A stretch of 64,000 nt of DNA from Pseudomonas fluorescens (GCF_002837185.1 NZ_KZ477986.1:171287-235286), one strand, 5' to 3'; shown: positions 24,754-34,105, numbered from the stretch's first letter. Program-made: numbers and translations. Notes: generated by a model not told the origin, from the letters alone.

Positions 24754-25689
24754 ATGGCCGGCATTCTCGACACGGTAGATCAACGCACGCAATTGGTGGG
24801 TGAGAATCGCCTGGAAATTCTCATGTTCCGCCTGTTCGGGCGGCAGCTGTTCGCGATCAACGTGTTCAAGGTGCAGGAAGTCCTGCAACTGCCCAAGCTG
24901 ACCCTGATGCCCCAGCGTCACCCCTTCGTGTGTGGGGTGGTCAACCTGCGCGGCCAGACCCTGCCGGTGATCGACCTGTCCCAGGCCATCGGCATGCGCC
25001 CGCTGGTGCCCGGGCCCAACAGCACCATCATCGTCACCGAGTACAACCGCTCGGTGCAGGCGTTCCTGGTAGGGGGCGTCGACCGCATCGTCAACATGAA
25101 CTGGGAAGCCATCCTGCCGCCGCCGGCCAGCGCCGGGCGCCAGCATTACCTCACCGCCATCAGCAAGGTCGATGACCAGCTGGTGGAAATCATCGATGTG
25201 GAAAAAGTCCTCGCTGAAATCGTGCCCTACAACGCCAAGGTCTCGCGGGAAAAACTCGAAGACCCGGTGCTGGAGCGTGCCCGTGGCCGCGAAGTGCTGC
25301 TGGTGGACGACTCCAACGTGGCGCTCTCGCAATTGCGTGACACCCTCGGCCAGTTGGGCGTGAAGATGCACATCGCCAGCGATGGCCTCAAGGCGCTGAA
25401 CATGCTCAAGGCCTGGGCCGACAGCGGCCAGGTGATGACCGACAAGCTGCTGATGATCTTCACCGACGCCGAAATGCCCGAGATGGATGGCTACCGCCTC
25501 ACCACCGAAATCCGCAACGACCCGCGCCTGCGTGGCCTTTACGTGGTGCTGCACACCTCGCTGTCGGGCAGCTTCAACGAGTCGATGGTGAAGAAGGTCG
25601 GCTGCGACAATTTCCTCTCCAAATTCCAGCCCGACAAGCTGGTCGATGTGGTGCGTGAACGACTGATGCTGGACGAAGTGCCCGCCTGA
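24754..25689 (+). CDS. cheV: Chemotaxis coupling/adaptor protein CheV
   Basis: CheV couples chemoreceptors to CheA and is itself phosphorylated. The 311-residue protein has an N-terminal CheW domain (LEILMFRLFGRQLFAINVFK, CGVVNLRGQTLPVIDLSQA) and a C-terminal receiver domain (VLLVDDSNVALSQL, phospho-Asp 238 in MIFTDAEMPEMDGYR, Lys in NFLSKFQPDK). AGGAG precedes the ATG. A FliA promoter is 76 bases upstream. The next gene, for a MOSC protein, starts 40 bases downstream. Confidence 0.95.
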   Translation: MAGILDTVDQRTQLVGENRLEILMFRLFGRQLFAINVFKVQEVLQLPKLTLMPQRHPFVCGVVNLRGQTLPVIDLSQAIGMRPLVPGPNSTIIVTEYNRSVQAFLVGGVDRIVNMNWEAILPPPASAGRQHYLTAISKVDDQLVEIIDVEKVLAEIVPYNAKVSREKLEDPVLERARGREVLLVDDSNVALSQLRDTLGQLGVKMHIASDGLKALNMLKAWADSGQVMTDKLLMIFTDAEMPEMDGYRLTTEIRNDPRLRGLYVVLHTSLSGSFNESMVKKVGCDNFLSKFQPDKLVDVVRERLMLDEVPA

Positions 25690-25729
25690 CTTTAGGGTGT
25701 GACACTTTGTTCCCCAGGAAAGCAGGCTC

Positions 25730-26533
25730 ATGCTCCGTCTCAGCGCGTTGTACCGTTACCCCTTGAAGTCCGGCAAGGCCGAGGCCCTGCAGCAGATTGG
25801 CCTGGACAAGCTCGGGCTGGAAGGGGATCGACGCTGGATGCTGGTGGACGAAGCCAGCGGGCGATTCCTCACGCAACGCGCCGTGGCAGCGATGAGTCAG
25901 TTGACTGCCCTGTGGAACACGGCGGGCGGCCTGACCCTCAGTTCGCCGGGGTATGGGACGTTGGACGTGGCACTGCCCGGCGCCGATGTGTTACGCGGTG
26001 TGACCATCTGGCATGACACCCTGCGCGTACCGGACGCAGGCGATGCAGCGGCGGCCTGGGTCAGCGCCTTCATCGGTAAACCGACGCGCCTGGTGCATAT
26101 GCCCATGGATCGCGCTCGCTTCACCCAGCATGGTTTCGGCGAGGATGGCGATCAGGTGGGCTTTGCCGACGGTTACCCCTTGCTGCTGATCGGCCAGGCT
26201 TCGCTGGACGATGTGTGCACCCACATCGGCCGGCCGATGGACATGCTGCGCTTTCGCCCCAACCTGGTCATTGAAGGCGCCGAGGCTTTCGCCGAGGACG
26301 GTTGGAAACGTTTGCGCATCGGCGCTGTGGAGTTTCGCGTGGTCAAGCCCTGCTCACGTTGCATCCTCACCACCATCGACCCGCAGACCGGCGAGCGCAG
26401 CCCGGACCGCGAGCCGTTCGCGACCCTTCAGGCCTATCGCAGCACCGAGCAGGGCGCGATGTTCGGCCAGAATCTGGTCAACGATGGGGTTGGGCAGCTG
26501 GAAGTCGGTATGCCGGTGACGGTACTGGAATGA
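25730..26533 (+). CDS. MOSC-domain protein (YcbX-like)
   Basis: 267 residues with an N-terminal MOSC_N beta-barrel (LYRYPLKSGKAEALQQIGLD, GLEGDRRWMLVDEASGRFLT) and a C-terminal MOSC domain (RFRPNLVIEGAEAFAEDGWK, KPCSRCILTTIDPQTG). The PCSRC cysteine is where the molybdenum cofactor is held in YcbX and mARC proteins, which reduce N-hydroxylated compounds. Length and order fit YcbX without the extra ferredoxin domain. Substrate is inferred from the family only. Confidence 0.88.
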   Translation: MLRLSALYRYPLKSGKAEALQQIGLDKLGLEGDRRWMLVDEASGRFLTQRAVAAMSQLTALWNTAGGLTLSSPGYGTLDVALPGADVLRGVTIWHDTLRVPDAGDAAAAWVSAFIGKPTRLVHMPMDRARFTQHGFGEDGDQVGFADGYPLLLIGQASLDDVCTHIGRPMDMLRFRPNLVIEGAEAFAEDGWKRLRIGAVEFRVVKPCSRCILTTIDPQTGERSPDREPFATLQAYRSTEQGAMFGQNLVNDGVGQLEVGMPVTVLE

Positions 26534-26568
26534 AAAATGCCCGTCTCGCAGGAGACGGGCATTTTTTT
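26533..26568. terminator. Bidirectional rho-independent terminator
   Basis: A-tract, 10-base GC-rich stem (TGCCCGTCTC / GAGACGGGCA) with a GCAG loop, then T7. It sits between the convergent MOSC and ppnP genes, so it can stop transcription from both sides. Confidence 0.9.
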
Positions 26569-26582
26569 GCACCGGTTGGCAT

Positions 26583-26864
26583 TCAGCCGCGGTATTCGCA
26601 CAGGTATGCGGTGTCTACGGCGACCTTCAACTGGAACTTGCTGTTGGCCGGCACGTTGAACTGGCTGCCGGCAGCGAAGGTTTCCCACTCGGCATCAGGC
26701 AGTTTGACGATCAGGGCGCCGGAAACCACGTGCATGATTTCACGCTGGGCGGTGCCGAATTCGTACTCACCCGGGGCCATGACGCCGATGGTGGCCGGAC
26801 CTTCCTCGGTGCCGAAAGCGATCGACTTGACGGTGCCGTCGAAGTATTCGTTGACTTTGAACAT
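26583..26864 (-). CDS. ppnP: Pyrimidine/purine nucleoside phosphorylase PpnP
   Basis: PpnP (DUF1255, cupin fold) phosphorolyses several nucleosides. The 93-residue protein begins [20 protein letters not shown] and contains [20 protein letters not shown] and [20 protein letters not shown], as in the family, with the expected length. The start at 26864 has GAGGA seven bases upstream; a longer frame reaching 26993 only adds REP-derived residues. It faces the MOSC gene across a shared terminator. Confidence 0.92.
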   Translation of the reverse strand: MFKVNEYFDGTVKSIAFGTEEGPATIGVMAPGEYEFGTAQREIMHVVSGALIVKLPDAEWETFAAGSQFNVPANSKFQLKVAVDTAYLCEYRG

Positions 26865-26904
26865 GGGTGAATCCTCGGAAAAAGGGTCAGAGATTACGCC
26901 AACC

Positions 26905-27007
26905 GCTGTAGGAGCGAGCTTGCTCGCGAATAACCTGAGAGCACCCCGTTGAACCAGATGCGCTACGTTATCGCTGGCGATCTTCGCGAGCAAGCTCGCT
27001 CCTGCAG
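26905..27007. repeat. REPIN upstream of ppnP
   Basis: Inverted pair of the GGAGCGAGCTTGCTCGCG family between ppnP and the exonuclease gene. Confidence 0.85.
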
Positions 27008-27062
27008 GTGGGCAGCATCAGGCAAAAAGGTTGATCAGTATGCCCAAGCGTTTCAGAGCTGC

Positions 27063-27605
27063 CTAGACCGGCAAAATCAACGGCAGCAGGCGTGCCGTGT
27101 TGCGTGCATCTTCCAGGGCCCGATGCTGTTGGCCAGCGAACTGCATCCCCGCCAATTGCAGCGCGCCATTGAGCCCCAGGGGCTTGTCCAGGCGCCGGGC
27201 CTTGGCGAAACGCTGCTTGAGGTTGACATGGGGCGTCTGGCCGAGCGCACTGGCCAGGCCATGGCGTTGCCATTCCAGTTCAAGCTGCACGCGATCGTAA
27301 TCGCCCCAGCTGGCCCAGCCTTCCAGACGGGGCTGATGCTGGCCCAGCCAGCGTTCGAACAGCGGCCACACCTCGGTGATGGGCGCTGCCGCGTCGATGT
27401 TGGCCTGGGTAATATGGGTCAATTGGCGGCAAAAGGGCGTCAGCAGTGGCCGCCGCAGCGGTCGCACGAAGCGCTGGAAGTGATCCAGCTCGCGGCCCTG
27501 GCGGTTGACCAGGCTCGCGCCGATTTCGATGACTTCCATCTCCGTCACGGGCCAGCCGCCGTCATCCGTTGTGGCTTCAAGGTCAATAATCAGCCAATGA
27601 GGCAT
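27063..27605 (-). CDS. DEDDh-type 3'-5' exonuclease
   Basis: 180 residues starting MPHWLIIDLEATTDDG, which is exonuclease motif I (DLEAT). Further motifs are EIGASLVNRQG, THITQANIDAA, WGDYDRVQLELE (motif II Asp) and HRALEDARNTARL (motif III with catalytic His and Asp). The family includes RNase T-like and ERI-1/KapD-like enzymes; the target here is unknown. The start at 27605 matches relatives; an upstream in-frame ATG at 27686 would overlap atuF. Confidence 0.9.
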   Translation of the reverse strand: MPHWLIIDLEATTDDGGWPVTEMEVIEIGASLVNRQGRELDHFQRFVRPLRRPLLTPFCRQLTHITQANIDAAAPITEVWPLFERWLGQHQPRLEGWASWGDYDRVQLELEWQRHGLASALGQTPHVNLKQRFAKARRLDKPLGLNGALQLAGMQFAGQQHRALEDARNTARLLPLILPV

Positions 27606-27678
27606 GCGCAGGTTCCCGTACTGTTCCTGTCCTGATGGGGATAGAGCGTAGCCGGGCCATGTAGTTCCGCCCAGGGGC

Positions 27679-29562
27679 TTATTCAATCTCCAGCAGAACC
27701 TGACGATTGCGCACTTGATCGCCGGTCACCACCTGCACGCCCTTGACAACGCCGTCGATGCCGGCCTTCAGCGGGTGTTCCATTTTCATCGCTTCGAGCA
27801 CCAGCAAGAGCTGGCCTTTGGTGACGATGTCGCCGACGCTGACCTGTATGTCGACGACAGCGCCATCCATCGGCGCCTTGACCGTGCCGCTGCCGGCATC
27901 GACCTGGCGGTTGGCGACCTCGTGGGTGCGGTTCGTCACTTTCATGCCGGGTAACCACAGTTGGGTATCGTCAAGGCAGTAGGCGATACGCCGGCGGATG
28001 CCATCGAGCACCAGGGTGACCCAGCGGCCGTCGATGCTGAGTGGCAGTGCCTCTGCGCGCACCTTGTGGATTTGGCCATTGACCTCAAGGTTATAGGTGC
28101 ACGGGACATGTGCGCTGTTGCGCCAGCCTGCCACGCCCTGGCGATGCTGGTCGGCGCTGTGTCGGTAAAACAGCGTGGCGGCCAGGGTGAGCTGTTCCTT
28201 TGACGGCACCCACGGCGGTATGTCGCCGAAATGTTCCGGGATAAATGCGGTGCTGAAAGCGCCCGCGATGAAACTCGGATGCTTGAGCACATCAGCCAAC
28301 AGTCGCTGATTGGTGGTGACGCCGAGTAACACTGTATCTTCCACCGCCCGCAGCAATTTGCGCCGCGCCTCTTCGCGGCTTGCGCCGTGCGCGATGATCT
28401 TGCCCAGCATCGGGTCGTAGAACGGGCCGATGGTTTCGCCTTCGCTCAGTCCATGGTCGATGCGCACGCCTGGGGCAGGTTCCCAGCGCATCAGTTCACC
28501 GGTTTGGGGCAGGAAGCCCTGGGTCGGGTCTTCGGCGTACAGGCGCACTTCCATGGCGTGACCGCTGAGCGTCACCTCAGCCTGTGTCAGCGGCAGGGGC
28601 TGGCCGGCGGCGATTTGCAGCTGCCAGTCGACCAGGTCAAGCCCCGTGATCAGTTCGGTGACCGGGTGCTCGACTTGCAGGCGGGTGTTCATTTCCAGGA
28701 AGTAAAACCGGCCGTTGCCGTCGAGCAGGAATTCCACCGTACCGGCGCCGACGTAGTTCACCGCGCGGCCCGCCTTGAGTGCGGCGTCGCCCATGGCCTG
28801 GCGCAGTGCCGGGGTCATGACCGGGCAGGGCGCTTCTTCGATGACTTTTTGATGGCGCCGCTGGAGGGAGCAATCGCGTTCGCCCAGATAAATCAGGTGG
28901 CCGTGGCTGTCGCCGAACAGTTGGATTTCAACGTGGCGTGGATCGATCAGCGCCTGTTCGAGGATCAGTTCGTCGCTGCCGAAGGCGTTCAGCGCTTCGG
29001 AGCGCGCCGTGCGCAGTTGCTCCAGCACGTGGTCCGAGTGCTGCACCAGGCGCATGCCACGCCCGCCGCCACCGGCGCTGGCCTTGATCATCAGGGGGTA
29101 GCCGATGCGGTTGGCTTCGGTGTGCAGGGTCGCGTCGTCCTGGGCGCTGCCCTGGTAACCGGCGATGCAGGGAACGCCGGCCTGGAGCATGGCGAGTTTG
29201 GACAGGCGCTTGCTGCCCATCAGTTCGATGGCGTCGGGGCTGGGGCCGATGAAGGTGATCCCGGCGTTCAGGCAGGCCCTGGCGAACTCGGAATTTTCCG
29301 AGAGGAAACCGTAGCCGGGGTGGATGGCGTCGGCGCCGGTGCGTTGGGCGGCGTCGAGGAGGGCGGCTATGTTCAGGTAGGACTGTTGTACGGGGGCGGG
29401 GCCGATGTTCACGGCCTCGTCGGCCATGCGCACGTGCAGGGCGTGGGTGTCGGCGTCGCTGTACACGGCGACGGTGCGGTAGCCCAATGCCTGGGCGGCG
29501 CGTTGGATGCGGCAGGCGATTTCGCCGCGGTTGGCGATCAGGATTTTTGTGAAGGCGGGCAT
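27679..29562 (-). CDS. atuF: Geranyl-CoA carboxylase alpha (biotin) subunit AtuF
   Basis: AtuF carries biotin and the ATP-dependent biotin carboxylase of geranyl-CoA carboxylase, which carboxylates the gamma-methyl of cis-geranyl-CoA in citronellol/geraniol breakdown. The 627-residue protein has a biotin carboxylase domain (LIANRGEIACRIQRAAQALG, ATP-grasp loop MIKASAGGGGRGMRLV, FLEMNTRLQVEHPVTE) and a C-terminal biotinyl domain with Lys 593 in EAMKMEHPL. On sequence alone it could also be a 3-methylcrotonyl-CoA carboxylase subunit (LiuD); the atuA and atuB neighbours decide for Atu. It is the last gene of the operon; no atuG or atuH follows. Confidence 0.88.
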   Translation of the reverse strand: MPAFTKILIANRGEIACRIQRAAQALGYRTVAVYSDADTHALHVRMADEAVNIGPAPVQQSYLNIAALLDAAQRTGADAIHPGYGFLSENSEFARACLNAGITFIGPSPDAIELMGSKRLSKLAMLQAGVPCIAGYQGSAQDDATLHTEANRIGYPLMIKASAGGGGRGMRLVQHSDHVLEQLRTARSEALNAFGSDELILEQALIDPRHVEIQLFGDSHGHLIYLGERDCSLQRRHQKVIEEAPCPVMTPALRQAMGDAALKAGRAVNYVGAGTVEFLLDGNGRFYFLEMNTRLQVEHPVTELITGLDLVDWQLQIAAGQPLPLTQAEVTLSGHAMEVRLYAEDPTQGFLPQTGELMRWEPAPGVRIDHGLSEGETIGPFYDPMLGKIIAHGASREEARRKLLRAVEDTVLLGVTTNQRLLADVLKHPSFIAGAFSTAFIPEHFGDIPPWVPSKEQLTLAATLFYRHSADQHRQGVAGWRNSAHVPCTYNLEVNGQIHKVRAEALPLSIDGRWVTLVLDGIRRRIAYCLDDTQLWLPGMKVTNRTHEVANRQVDAGSGTVKAPMDGAVVDIQVSVGDIVTKGQLLLVLEAMKMEHPLKAGIDGVVKGVQVVTGDQVRNRQVLLEIE

Positions 29563-29598
29563 TGGTTTATCCCTTGCTGATGGGTGTCTGGTCCGGCC

Positions 29599-29665
29599 TC
29601 ATCGGGGGCAAGCTCCATCCCACATTGGAATGCATTCCCCTGTGGGAGGGGCTTGCCCCCGATGG
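29599..29665. repeat. REP pair inside the atu operon
   Basis: Two REP palindromes in opposite orientation (ATCGGGGGCAAGCTC... and GTGGGAGGGGCTTGCCCCCG) fill the 105-base gap between atuE and atuF. It may lower or stabilise expression of the promoter-distal gene. Confidence 0.8.
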
Positions 29666-29667
29666 CG

Positions 29668-30429
29668 TCATTTGCACCACCGAGGCTTACGCTTGTGCAC
29701 AAACGCCTGCGTCCCCTCAATCCCTTCCTCGCTCATCAGCGCCTCGGCAAACCAGTGCGCGCCACGGTCCAGCACGGCCTCAAGCGGCTCATCCACGCTC
29801 GCCAGCAACAAGGCTTTTGTCCGTCCATTCGCCCCCGGCGCGCACTGCAGCACTTGCCCCAATACGTCATCCAGGCGCTCGGCCAGCGCCTGCGCATCGT
29901 GCTCGACAAAATGCACCACCCCCAACCGTCCCGCTTCAACCCCATCAAACCGCGCCGCCGTCAGCGCCAGGCGCCGGGCCTGGGTCAAACCGATGCGCTT
30001 GACCACAAACGGCGCAATCTGCGCCGGCAGCAAGCCCAGGCGGGTCTCAGGCAAGCCGAACTGTGCCTTAGCGTCGGCCAGCGCAATATCGCTGACACAC
30101 GCCAAGCCAAATCCACCGCCCAGCACCGCGCCTTGCAGTACTGCAACCACCACCTGCGGCAACGCCTCGACTTCCTGCAGCAAGGTGCCGAACGCCCGGT
30201 TCAACGCCTGCAACTGATCGCCCGCGCTTGCCAGGTCCTTTACGTCGGCCCCCGCGCAAAAGTGCCCGCCCGCACCGCTGAACACCACGACGCGTATCTC
30301 GCTGCCCAATCGGGCCATGGCCTGGCGCAGCTCATTGACCATCTCCAGGCTCATCGCATTGCGACATTCAGGGCGGTTGAGTGTGATGTGCAGCACACCG
30401 TTATGGGGTTCCAGCAACAGGGTATTCAT
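29668..30429 (-). CDS. atuE: Isohexenylglutaconyl-CoA hydratase AtuE
   Basis: AtuE hydrates isohexenylglutaconyl-CoA, the product of geranyl-CoA carboxylase. The 253-residue enoyl-CoA hydratase-fold protein has the oxyanion-hole segments SGAGGHFCAGADVKDL and AVLQGAVLGGGFGLACVSD, and GLLPAQIAPFVVKRIG. The ATG overlaps the atuD stop by four bases. Assignment to this substrate rests on the operon. Confidence 0.88.
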   Translation of the reverse strand: MNTLLLEPHNGVLHITLNRPECRNAMSLEMVNELRQAMARLGSEIRVVVFSGAGGHFCAGADVKDLASAGDQLQALNRAFGTLLQEVEALPQVVVAVLQGAVLGGGFGLACVSDIALADAKAQFGLPETRLGLLPAQIAPFVVKRIGLTQARRLALTAARFDGVEAGRLGVVHFVEHDAQALAERLDDVLGQVLQCAPGANGRTKALLLASVDEPLEAVLDRGAHWFAEALMSEEGIEGTQAFVHKRKPRWCK

Positions 30430-31583
30430 GACTTTTTCCCGGGCAGGGTGCCCATCAGTTTGCAGAGGATGCCCAGCATGATTTCATCGGCACCGCCGCC
30501 GATCGATACCAGGCGCACGTCGCGATAAGCGCGGGCCACCGGGTTGTCCCACATGAAGCCCATACCGCCCCAATATTGCAGGCAGCTGTCGCTGACCTCG
30601 CGGCCCAGGCGGCCGGCCTTGAGCTTGGCCATGGAGGCCAGGCGCGTCACGTCCTGGCCGTTGATGTACTGCTCGGTGGCCTGGTAGACCAGCGCGCGCA
30701 GGCATTCGATTTCGGTCGCCAGTTCAGCCAGGCGAAAGTGGATCACCTGGTTATCGATCAGCGCCTTGCCAAAGGTGTGGCGTTCCCTGCAGTAGTCGAT
30801 GGTGCTGTCGATGCAGTACTCCAGGCCTTTGAGCATATTGGCCGCGCCGAACAGGCGTTCTTCCTGGAACTGCAGCATCTGCATCATGAAGCCCGCGCCT
30901 TCCTGGCCGATGCGGTTGCGCTGCGGCACGCGCACGTCGTCAAAGAACACCTGGGCGGTCTCGGAGCTGTGCATGCCGAGCTTTTCCAGGGGCGGGCTGA
31001 CGCTGATGCCAGGGGTGTTCATGGGCACCATGATCAGCGACTTGTTGACGTGCGGTTTGTCGTCGCAAGTGTTGGCCAGCAGGCAGATAAAGTCGGCACT
31101 GGGCGAGTTGGTGATCCACATTTTGCTGCCGTTGATCACGTAGTCGGCGCCGTCCTTGCGTGCATGGGTCTTGAGCCCGGCCACGTCGGAACCGGCGCCG
31201 GTTTCCGACACGCCGATGCAACCGACCTGCTCGCCGCTGATGGCCGGGCGCAGGAATTCGTCGCGTAGCTCGTCCGAGCCGAAGCGGGCGAGGGCCGGGG
31301 TGCACATATCGGTCTGCACGCCGATGGACATGGGGATGCCGCCGCAGCGGATGCTGCCGAACGCTTCGGCGGCGACAATCGAGTAGCTGTAGTCCAGGCC
31401 CATGCCGCCGAACTGCTGCGGTTTGGAAATGCCCAGCAGGCCGAGGTCGCCGGCCTTGCGGAAGATGTCGTGGATGGGGAAGCGCCCGGCTTTTTCCCAG
31501 GCGTCCACGAACGGGTTGATTTCGCGGTCGACGAAGGCGTGGACGGTGCGGCGCAATTCCTGGTGTTCCTGGGTGAAGATCAT
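30426..31583 (-). CDS. atuD: Citronellyl-CoA dehydrogenase AtuD
   Basis: AtuD oxidises citronellyl-CoA to cis-geranyl-CoA using FAD. The 385-residue acyl-CoA dehydrogenase has the N-terminal helix domain, the family signature CIGVSETGAGSDVAGLKTHA, SKMWITNSPSADFICLL, and the C-terminal QYWGGMGFMWDNPVARAYRD and SIGGGADEIMLGIL. It is co-translated with atuE and follows atuC after 17 bases. The substrate is inferred from the cluster. Confidence 0.9.
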   Translation of the reverse strand: MIFTQEHQELRRTVHAFVDREINPFVDAWEKAGRFPIHDIFRKAGDLGLLGISKPQQFGGMGLDYSYSIVAAEAFGSIRCGGIPMSIGVQTDMCTPALARFGSDELRDEFLRPAISGEQVGCIGVSETGAGSDVAGLKTHARKDGADYVINGSKMWITNSPSADFICLLANTCDDKPHVNKSLIMVPMNTPGISVSPPLEKLGMHSSETAQVFFDDVRVPQRNRIGQEGAGFMMQMLQFQEERLFGAANMLKGLEYCIDSTIDYCRERHTFGKALIDNQVIHFRLAELATEIECLRALVYQATEQYINGQDVTRLASMAKLKAGRLGREVSDSCLQYWGGMGFMWDNPVARAYRDVRLVSIGGGADEIMLGILCKLMGTLPGKKS

Positions 31584-31600
31584 TTTTATTGTTCTCCTGA

Positions 31601-33217
31601 TTAGAAGCGCGCCACGCCAAAGCTGTTTGGCTGCAACTGGCGTATTTCAGCCTCATGGCAAATATCCAGCAGCAAACCCAGGAGCGTGCGGGTCTCCCGC
31701 GGGTCGATCAGCCCGTCATCCCACAGATTGGCGCTGCCATACAGCGCGGTGGACTGGCTGTCGAGTTTCTGCGCGGTGACCTGCTCAAGCAGGTCCAGCG
31801 CCTTGGGATCGGGCACCAGGCCGTCTTTCAACTGCCGGGCCTCGGTGATGATGCGCAGCACCTTGCCCGCCTGCGCGCCGCCCATCACCGCCGTGCGGCT
31901 GTTGGGCCAGGCGAAGATGAAACGCGGGTCCAGGCCACGGCCGCACATCGCGTAGTTCCCGGCACCATAGGAGCCGCCGACCACAATCGTGAGCTTGGGC
32001 ACGCGGGCATTGGCCACCGCCTGGATCATCTTCGCGCCGTGCTTGATCACGCCTTGCTGCTCGGACTCGGTGCCGACCATGAAACCGGTGGTGTTGTGCA
32101 GGAACAGCAGCGGCGTGCGGCTCTGGTCGCACAGCTGGATAAACTGCGCGGCCTTGCTCGCGCCTTTGGGCGTGATCGGGCCGTTATTGCCGATCACGCC
32201 GACGGCATGGCCATGGATATGCAGGTGGCCGCAGACGGTGTGCGCATCGAACTCGCCCTTGAATTCAAGAAAGCGCGAGCCGTCGGCCAGGCGCGCAAGA
32301 ATGTCGCGCACGTCGTAGGGCTTTTTCGGATCATCCGGGATCAGCCCCAACAGCTCTTCAGCGCGATACAGCGGCTCGCTGTAGACCCGCTGGGGCGTCG
32401 GCGGCAGCCGGTCATTCCAGGGCAGCAGGCTGACGATCTCGCGCACGATACGCACGCCATCGGCGTCATCTTGCGCCAGGTATTCGGCGGTGCCGGCGAC
32501 TTGCGCGTGCATCTGGGCGCCGCCCAGTTCTTCATCGGTGGCCACTTCGCCAGTCGCCGCCTTGAGCAGCGGCGGCCCAGCGAGGAACAGCTTGGCCTTG
32601 CCGCGCACCACCACCACGTAATCCGACAGCCCCGGCTGATACGCACCGCCGGCGGTGGCCGAGCCGTGCACCACGGTGATCTGCGGCAAGCCCATGGCCG
32701 ACATGCGCGCCTGGTTGGCAAAGCTGCGCGCGCCTTCGACGAAAATCTCGGCGGCGTAATTGAGGTTGGCGCCGCCGCTTTCGGCGAGGGTCACCACCGG
32801 CAGTTTGTTGTCCATGGCGATCTGTTGCAGGCGCAGGGATTTTTTCAGGCCGGTGGGGGAAATGGTCCCGCCCTTGATCGCGCTGTTGTTGGCCACCACC
32901 AGCATGCGCACGCCGCTGACGTAACCGATGCCGGCGATCAACCCGCCACCGGCGGCGCTGCCGTCCTTGTCGTCATGGAGTTTATAGCCGGCCAGGCTGG
33001 CCAGTTCCAGGAACGGTGCGCCGGGGTCGAGCAGCAGATCAAGGCGTTCGCGCGGCAGCAACTGGCCACGTTTGTCGAACCTGGGGCGGGCCTGCGCGGC
33101 CTTGAGGAGCAGATCGTGTTCCAGTTGGCGCACGTGCTGGAGGCTGTGCAGCATGGCTTCGCGGTTTTGCGCGAACTGCGGGCTGTGGGCGTCTATCAGA
33201 CTCTCGATGACCGGCAT
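31601..33217 (-). CDS. atuC: Geranyl-CoA carboxylase beta (carboxyltransferase) subunit AtuC
   Basis: AtuC transfers carboxyl from biotin on AtuF to geranyl-CoA. The 538-residue protein has the two crotonase-fold halves of acyl-CoA carboxyltransferases: LPVVTLAESGGANLNYAAEI and VVHGSATAGGAYQPGLSDYV in the first, TPLLFLHNTTGFMVGTESEQ and VVGGSYGAGNYAMCGRGLDP in the second. It starts four bases after atuB. Very similar to LiuB of leucine catabolism, from which it is separated only by context. Confidence 0.9.
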   Translation of the reverse strand: MPVIESLIDAHSPQFAQNREAMLHSLQHVRQLEHDLLLKAAQARPRFDKRGQLLPRERLDLLLDPGAPFLELASLAGYKLHDDKDGSAAGGGLIAGIGYVSGVRMLVVANNSAIKGGTISPTGLKKSLRLQQIAMDNKLPVVTLAESGGANLNYAAEIFVEGARSFANQARMSAMGLPQITVVHGSATAGGAYQPGLSDYVVVVRGKAKLFLAGPPLLKAATGEVATDEELGGAQMHAQVAGTAEYLAQDDADGVRIVREIVSLLPWNDRLPPTPQRVYSEPLYRAEELLGLIPDDPKKPYDVRDILARLADGSRFLEFKGEFDAHTVCGHLHIHGHAVGVIGNNGPITPKGASKAAQFIQLCDQSRTPLLFLHNTTGFMVGTESEQQGVIKHGAKMIQAVANARVPKLTIVVGGSYGAGNYAMCGRGLDPRFIFAWPNSRTAVMGGAQAGKVLRIITEARQLKDGLVPDPKALDLLEQVTAQKLDSQSTALYGSANLWDDGLIDPRETRTLLGLLLDICHEAEIRQLQPNSFGVARF

Positions 33218-33220
33218 GCG

Positions 33221-34093
33221 CTAGTGCTCCGCCTTGAGCACATCGGGCAGATAGGCGCGGTGGAAACCATTGAAGCCTTCGCTTGGCGCCTGCGCCTTGT
33301 GCAGCGGCCAGGCACGGCTGCCCAGGCTGGCGGCGCCGTCGATGCGCAGCGTGCTGCCGCTGATAAAGGCGGCGGCGGGGCTCAGCAGAAACACGATGGC
33401 CGCACTGACTTCCGACTCGGTGCCGATCCGCTTGAGCGGCACGTGCTCGCGCAGGGTGGGGATCACGGCCTTGAACGCGCCGTCGTAGGTGTCCATGCCG
33501 CTGGAGGCGATCCAGCCGGGCGCTACCGCGTTGACGCGCACCCCGGCATAACCCCATTCAAACGCTGCGGTCTTGGTGAAGTTGTCCATCCCCGAACGCG
33601 CCGCGCCCGAGTGGCCCATGCCGGGCATGCCGCCCCACATGTCGGCGAGCATGTTGACGATGGCGCCGCCGTGCCTGCTCATGGACTGGTTGAACACTTC
33701 CCGCGCCATCAGGAAACCGCCGACCAGGTTGGTGCGCAGCACGGTTTCAAAGCCTTTTTGATTGATCGAGGCCAGTGGCGAGGGGTACTGGCCGCCAGCG
33801 TTATTCACCAGGCCGTGGATCGGGCCGTGGTCGTCGATGATCTGCGCGACCAGCCGCTTCACGGCGTCTTCATCGCGAACGTCACAGGCATGCCAGTGGG
33901 CGGTGCCACCGTCTTCGGCGATTTCCGTCGCCACCGTGTGCAGTTTGTCCGGCTTGCGCCCCACCAGGATGACGCGCGCCCCCAGCGCTGCCAGCTCATG
34001 GGCGGTGCAGCGGCCAATACCGCTGCCGCCACCGGTAACAATCACGCTTTGCCCCTGGAACAGGTCGGCTTTGAAGATCGAGTCGAAGGCCAC
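33221..34093 (-). CDS. atuB: Short-chain dehydrogenase/reductase AtuB
   Basis: AtuB is an SDR protein of the citronellol pathway, assumed to act on an alcohol, aldehyde or enoyl-CoA step. The 290-residue protein has the cofactor motif TGGGSGIGR (residues about 21-29), NNAGG, and a region MGHSGAARSGMDNFTKTAAF where classical SDRs have YxxxK. Here the Tyr position is His and the Lys position Ala or Arg. This substitution also occurs in peroxisomal enoyl-CoA reductase-like SDRs, which suggests acyl-CoA chemistry. It follows atuA after 12 bases. Confidence 0.85.
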   Translation of the reverse strand: MAFDSIFKADLFQGQSVIVTGGGSGIGRCTAHELAALGARVILVGRKPDKLHTVATEIAEDGGTAHWHACDVRDEDAVKRLVAQIIDDHGPIHGLVNNAGGQYPSPLASINQKGFETVLRTNLVGGFLMAREVFNQSMSRHGGAIVNMLADMWGGMPGMGHSGAARSGMDNFTKTAAFEWGYAGVRVNAVAPGWIASSGMDTYDGAFKAVIPTLREHVPLKRIGTESEVSAAIVFLLSPAAAFISGSTLRIDGAASLGSRAWPLHKAQAPSEGFNGFHRAYLPDVLKAEH

Positions 34094-34105
34094 GGCGACG
34101 GTCCT

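Noticed and set aside
27679..31583. Reading the carboxylase/dehydrogenase genes as the leucine (liu) operon
   Set aside because: The enzymes are similar, but atuA (DUF1446), atuB and the divergent TetR gene with palindromic operators identify the terpene cluster; no HMG-CoA lyase gene is present.
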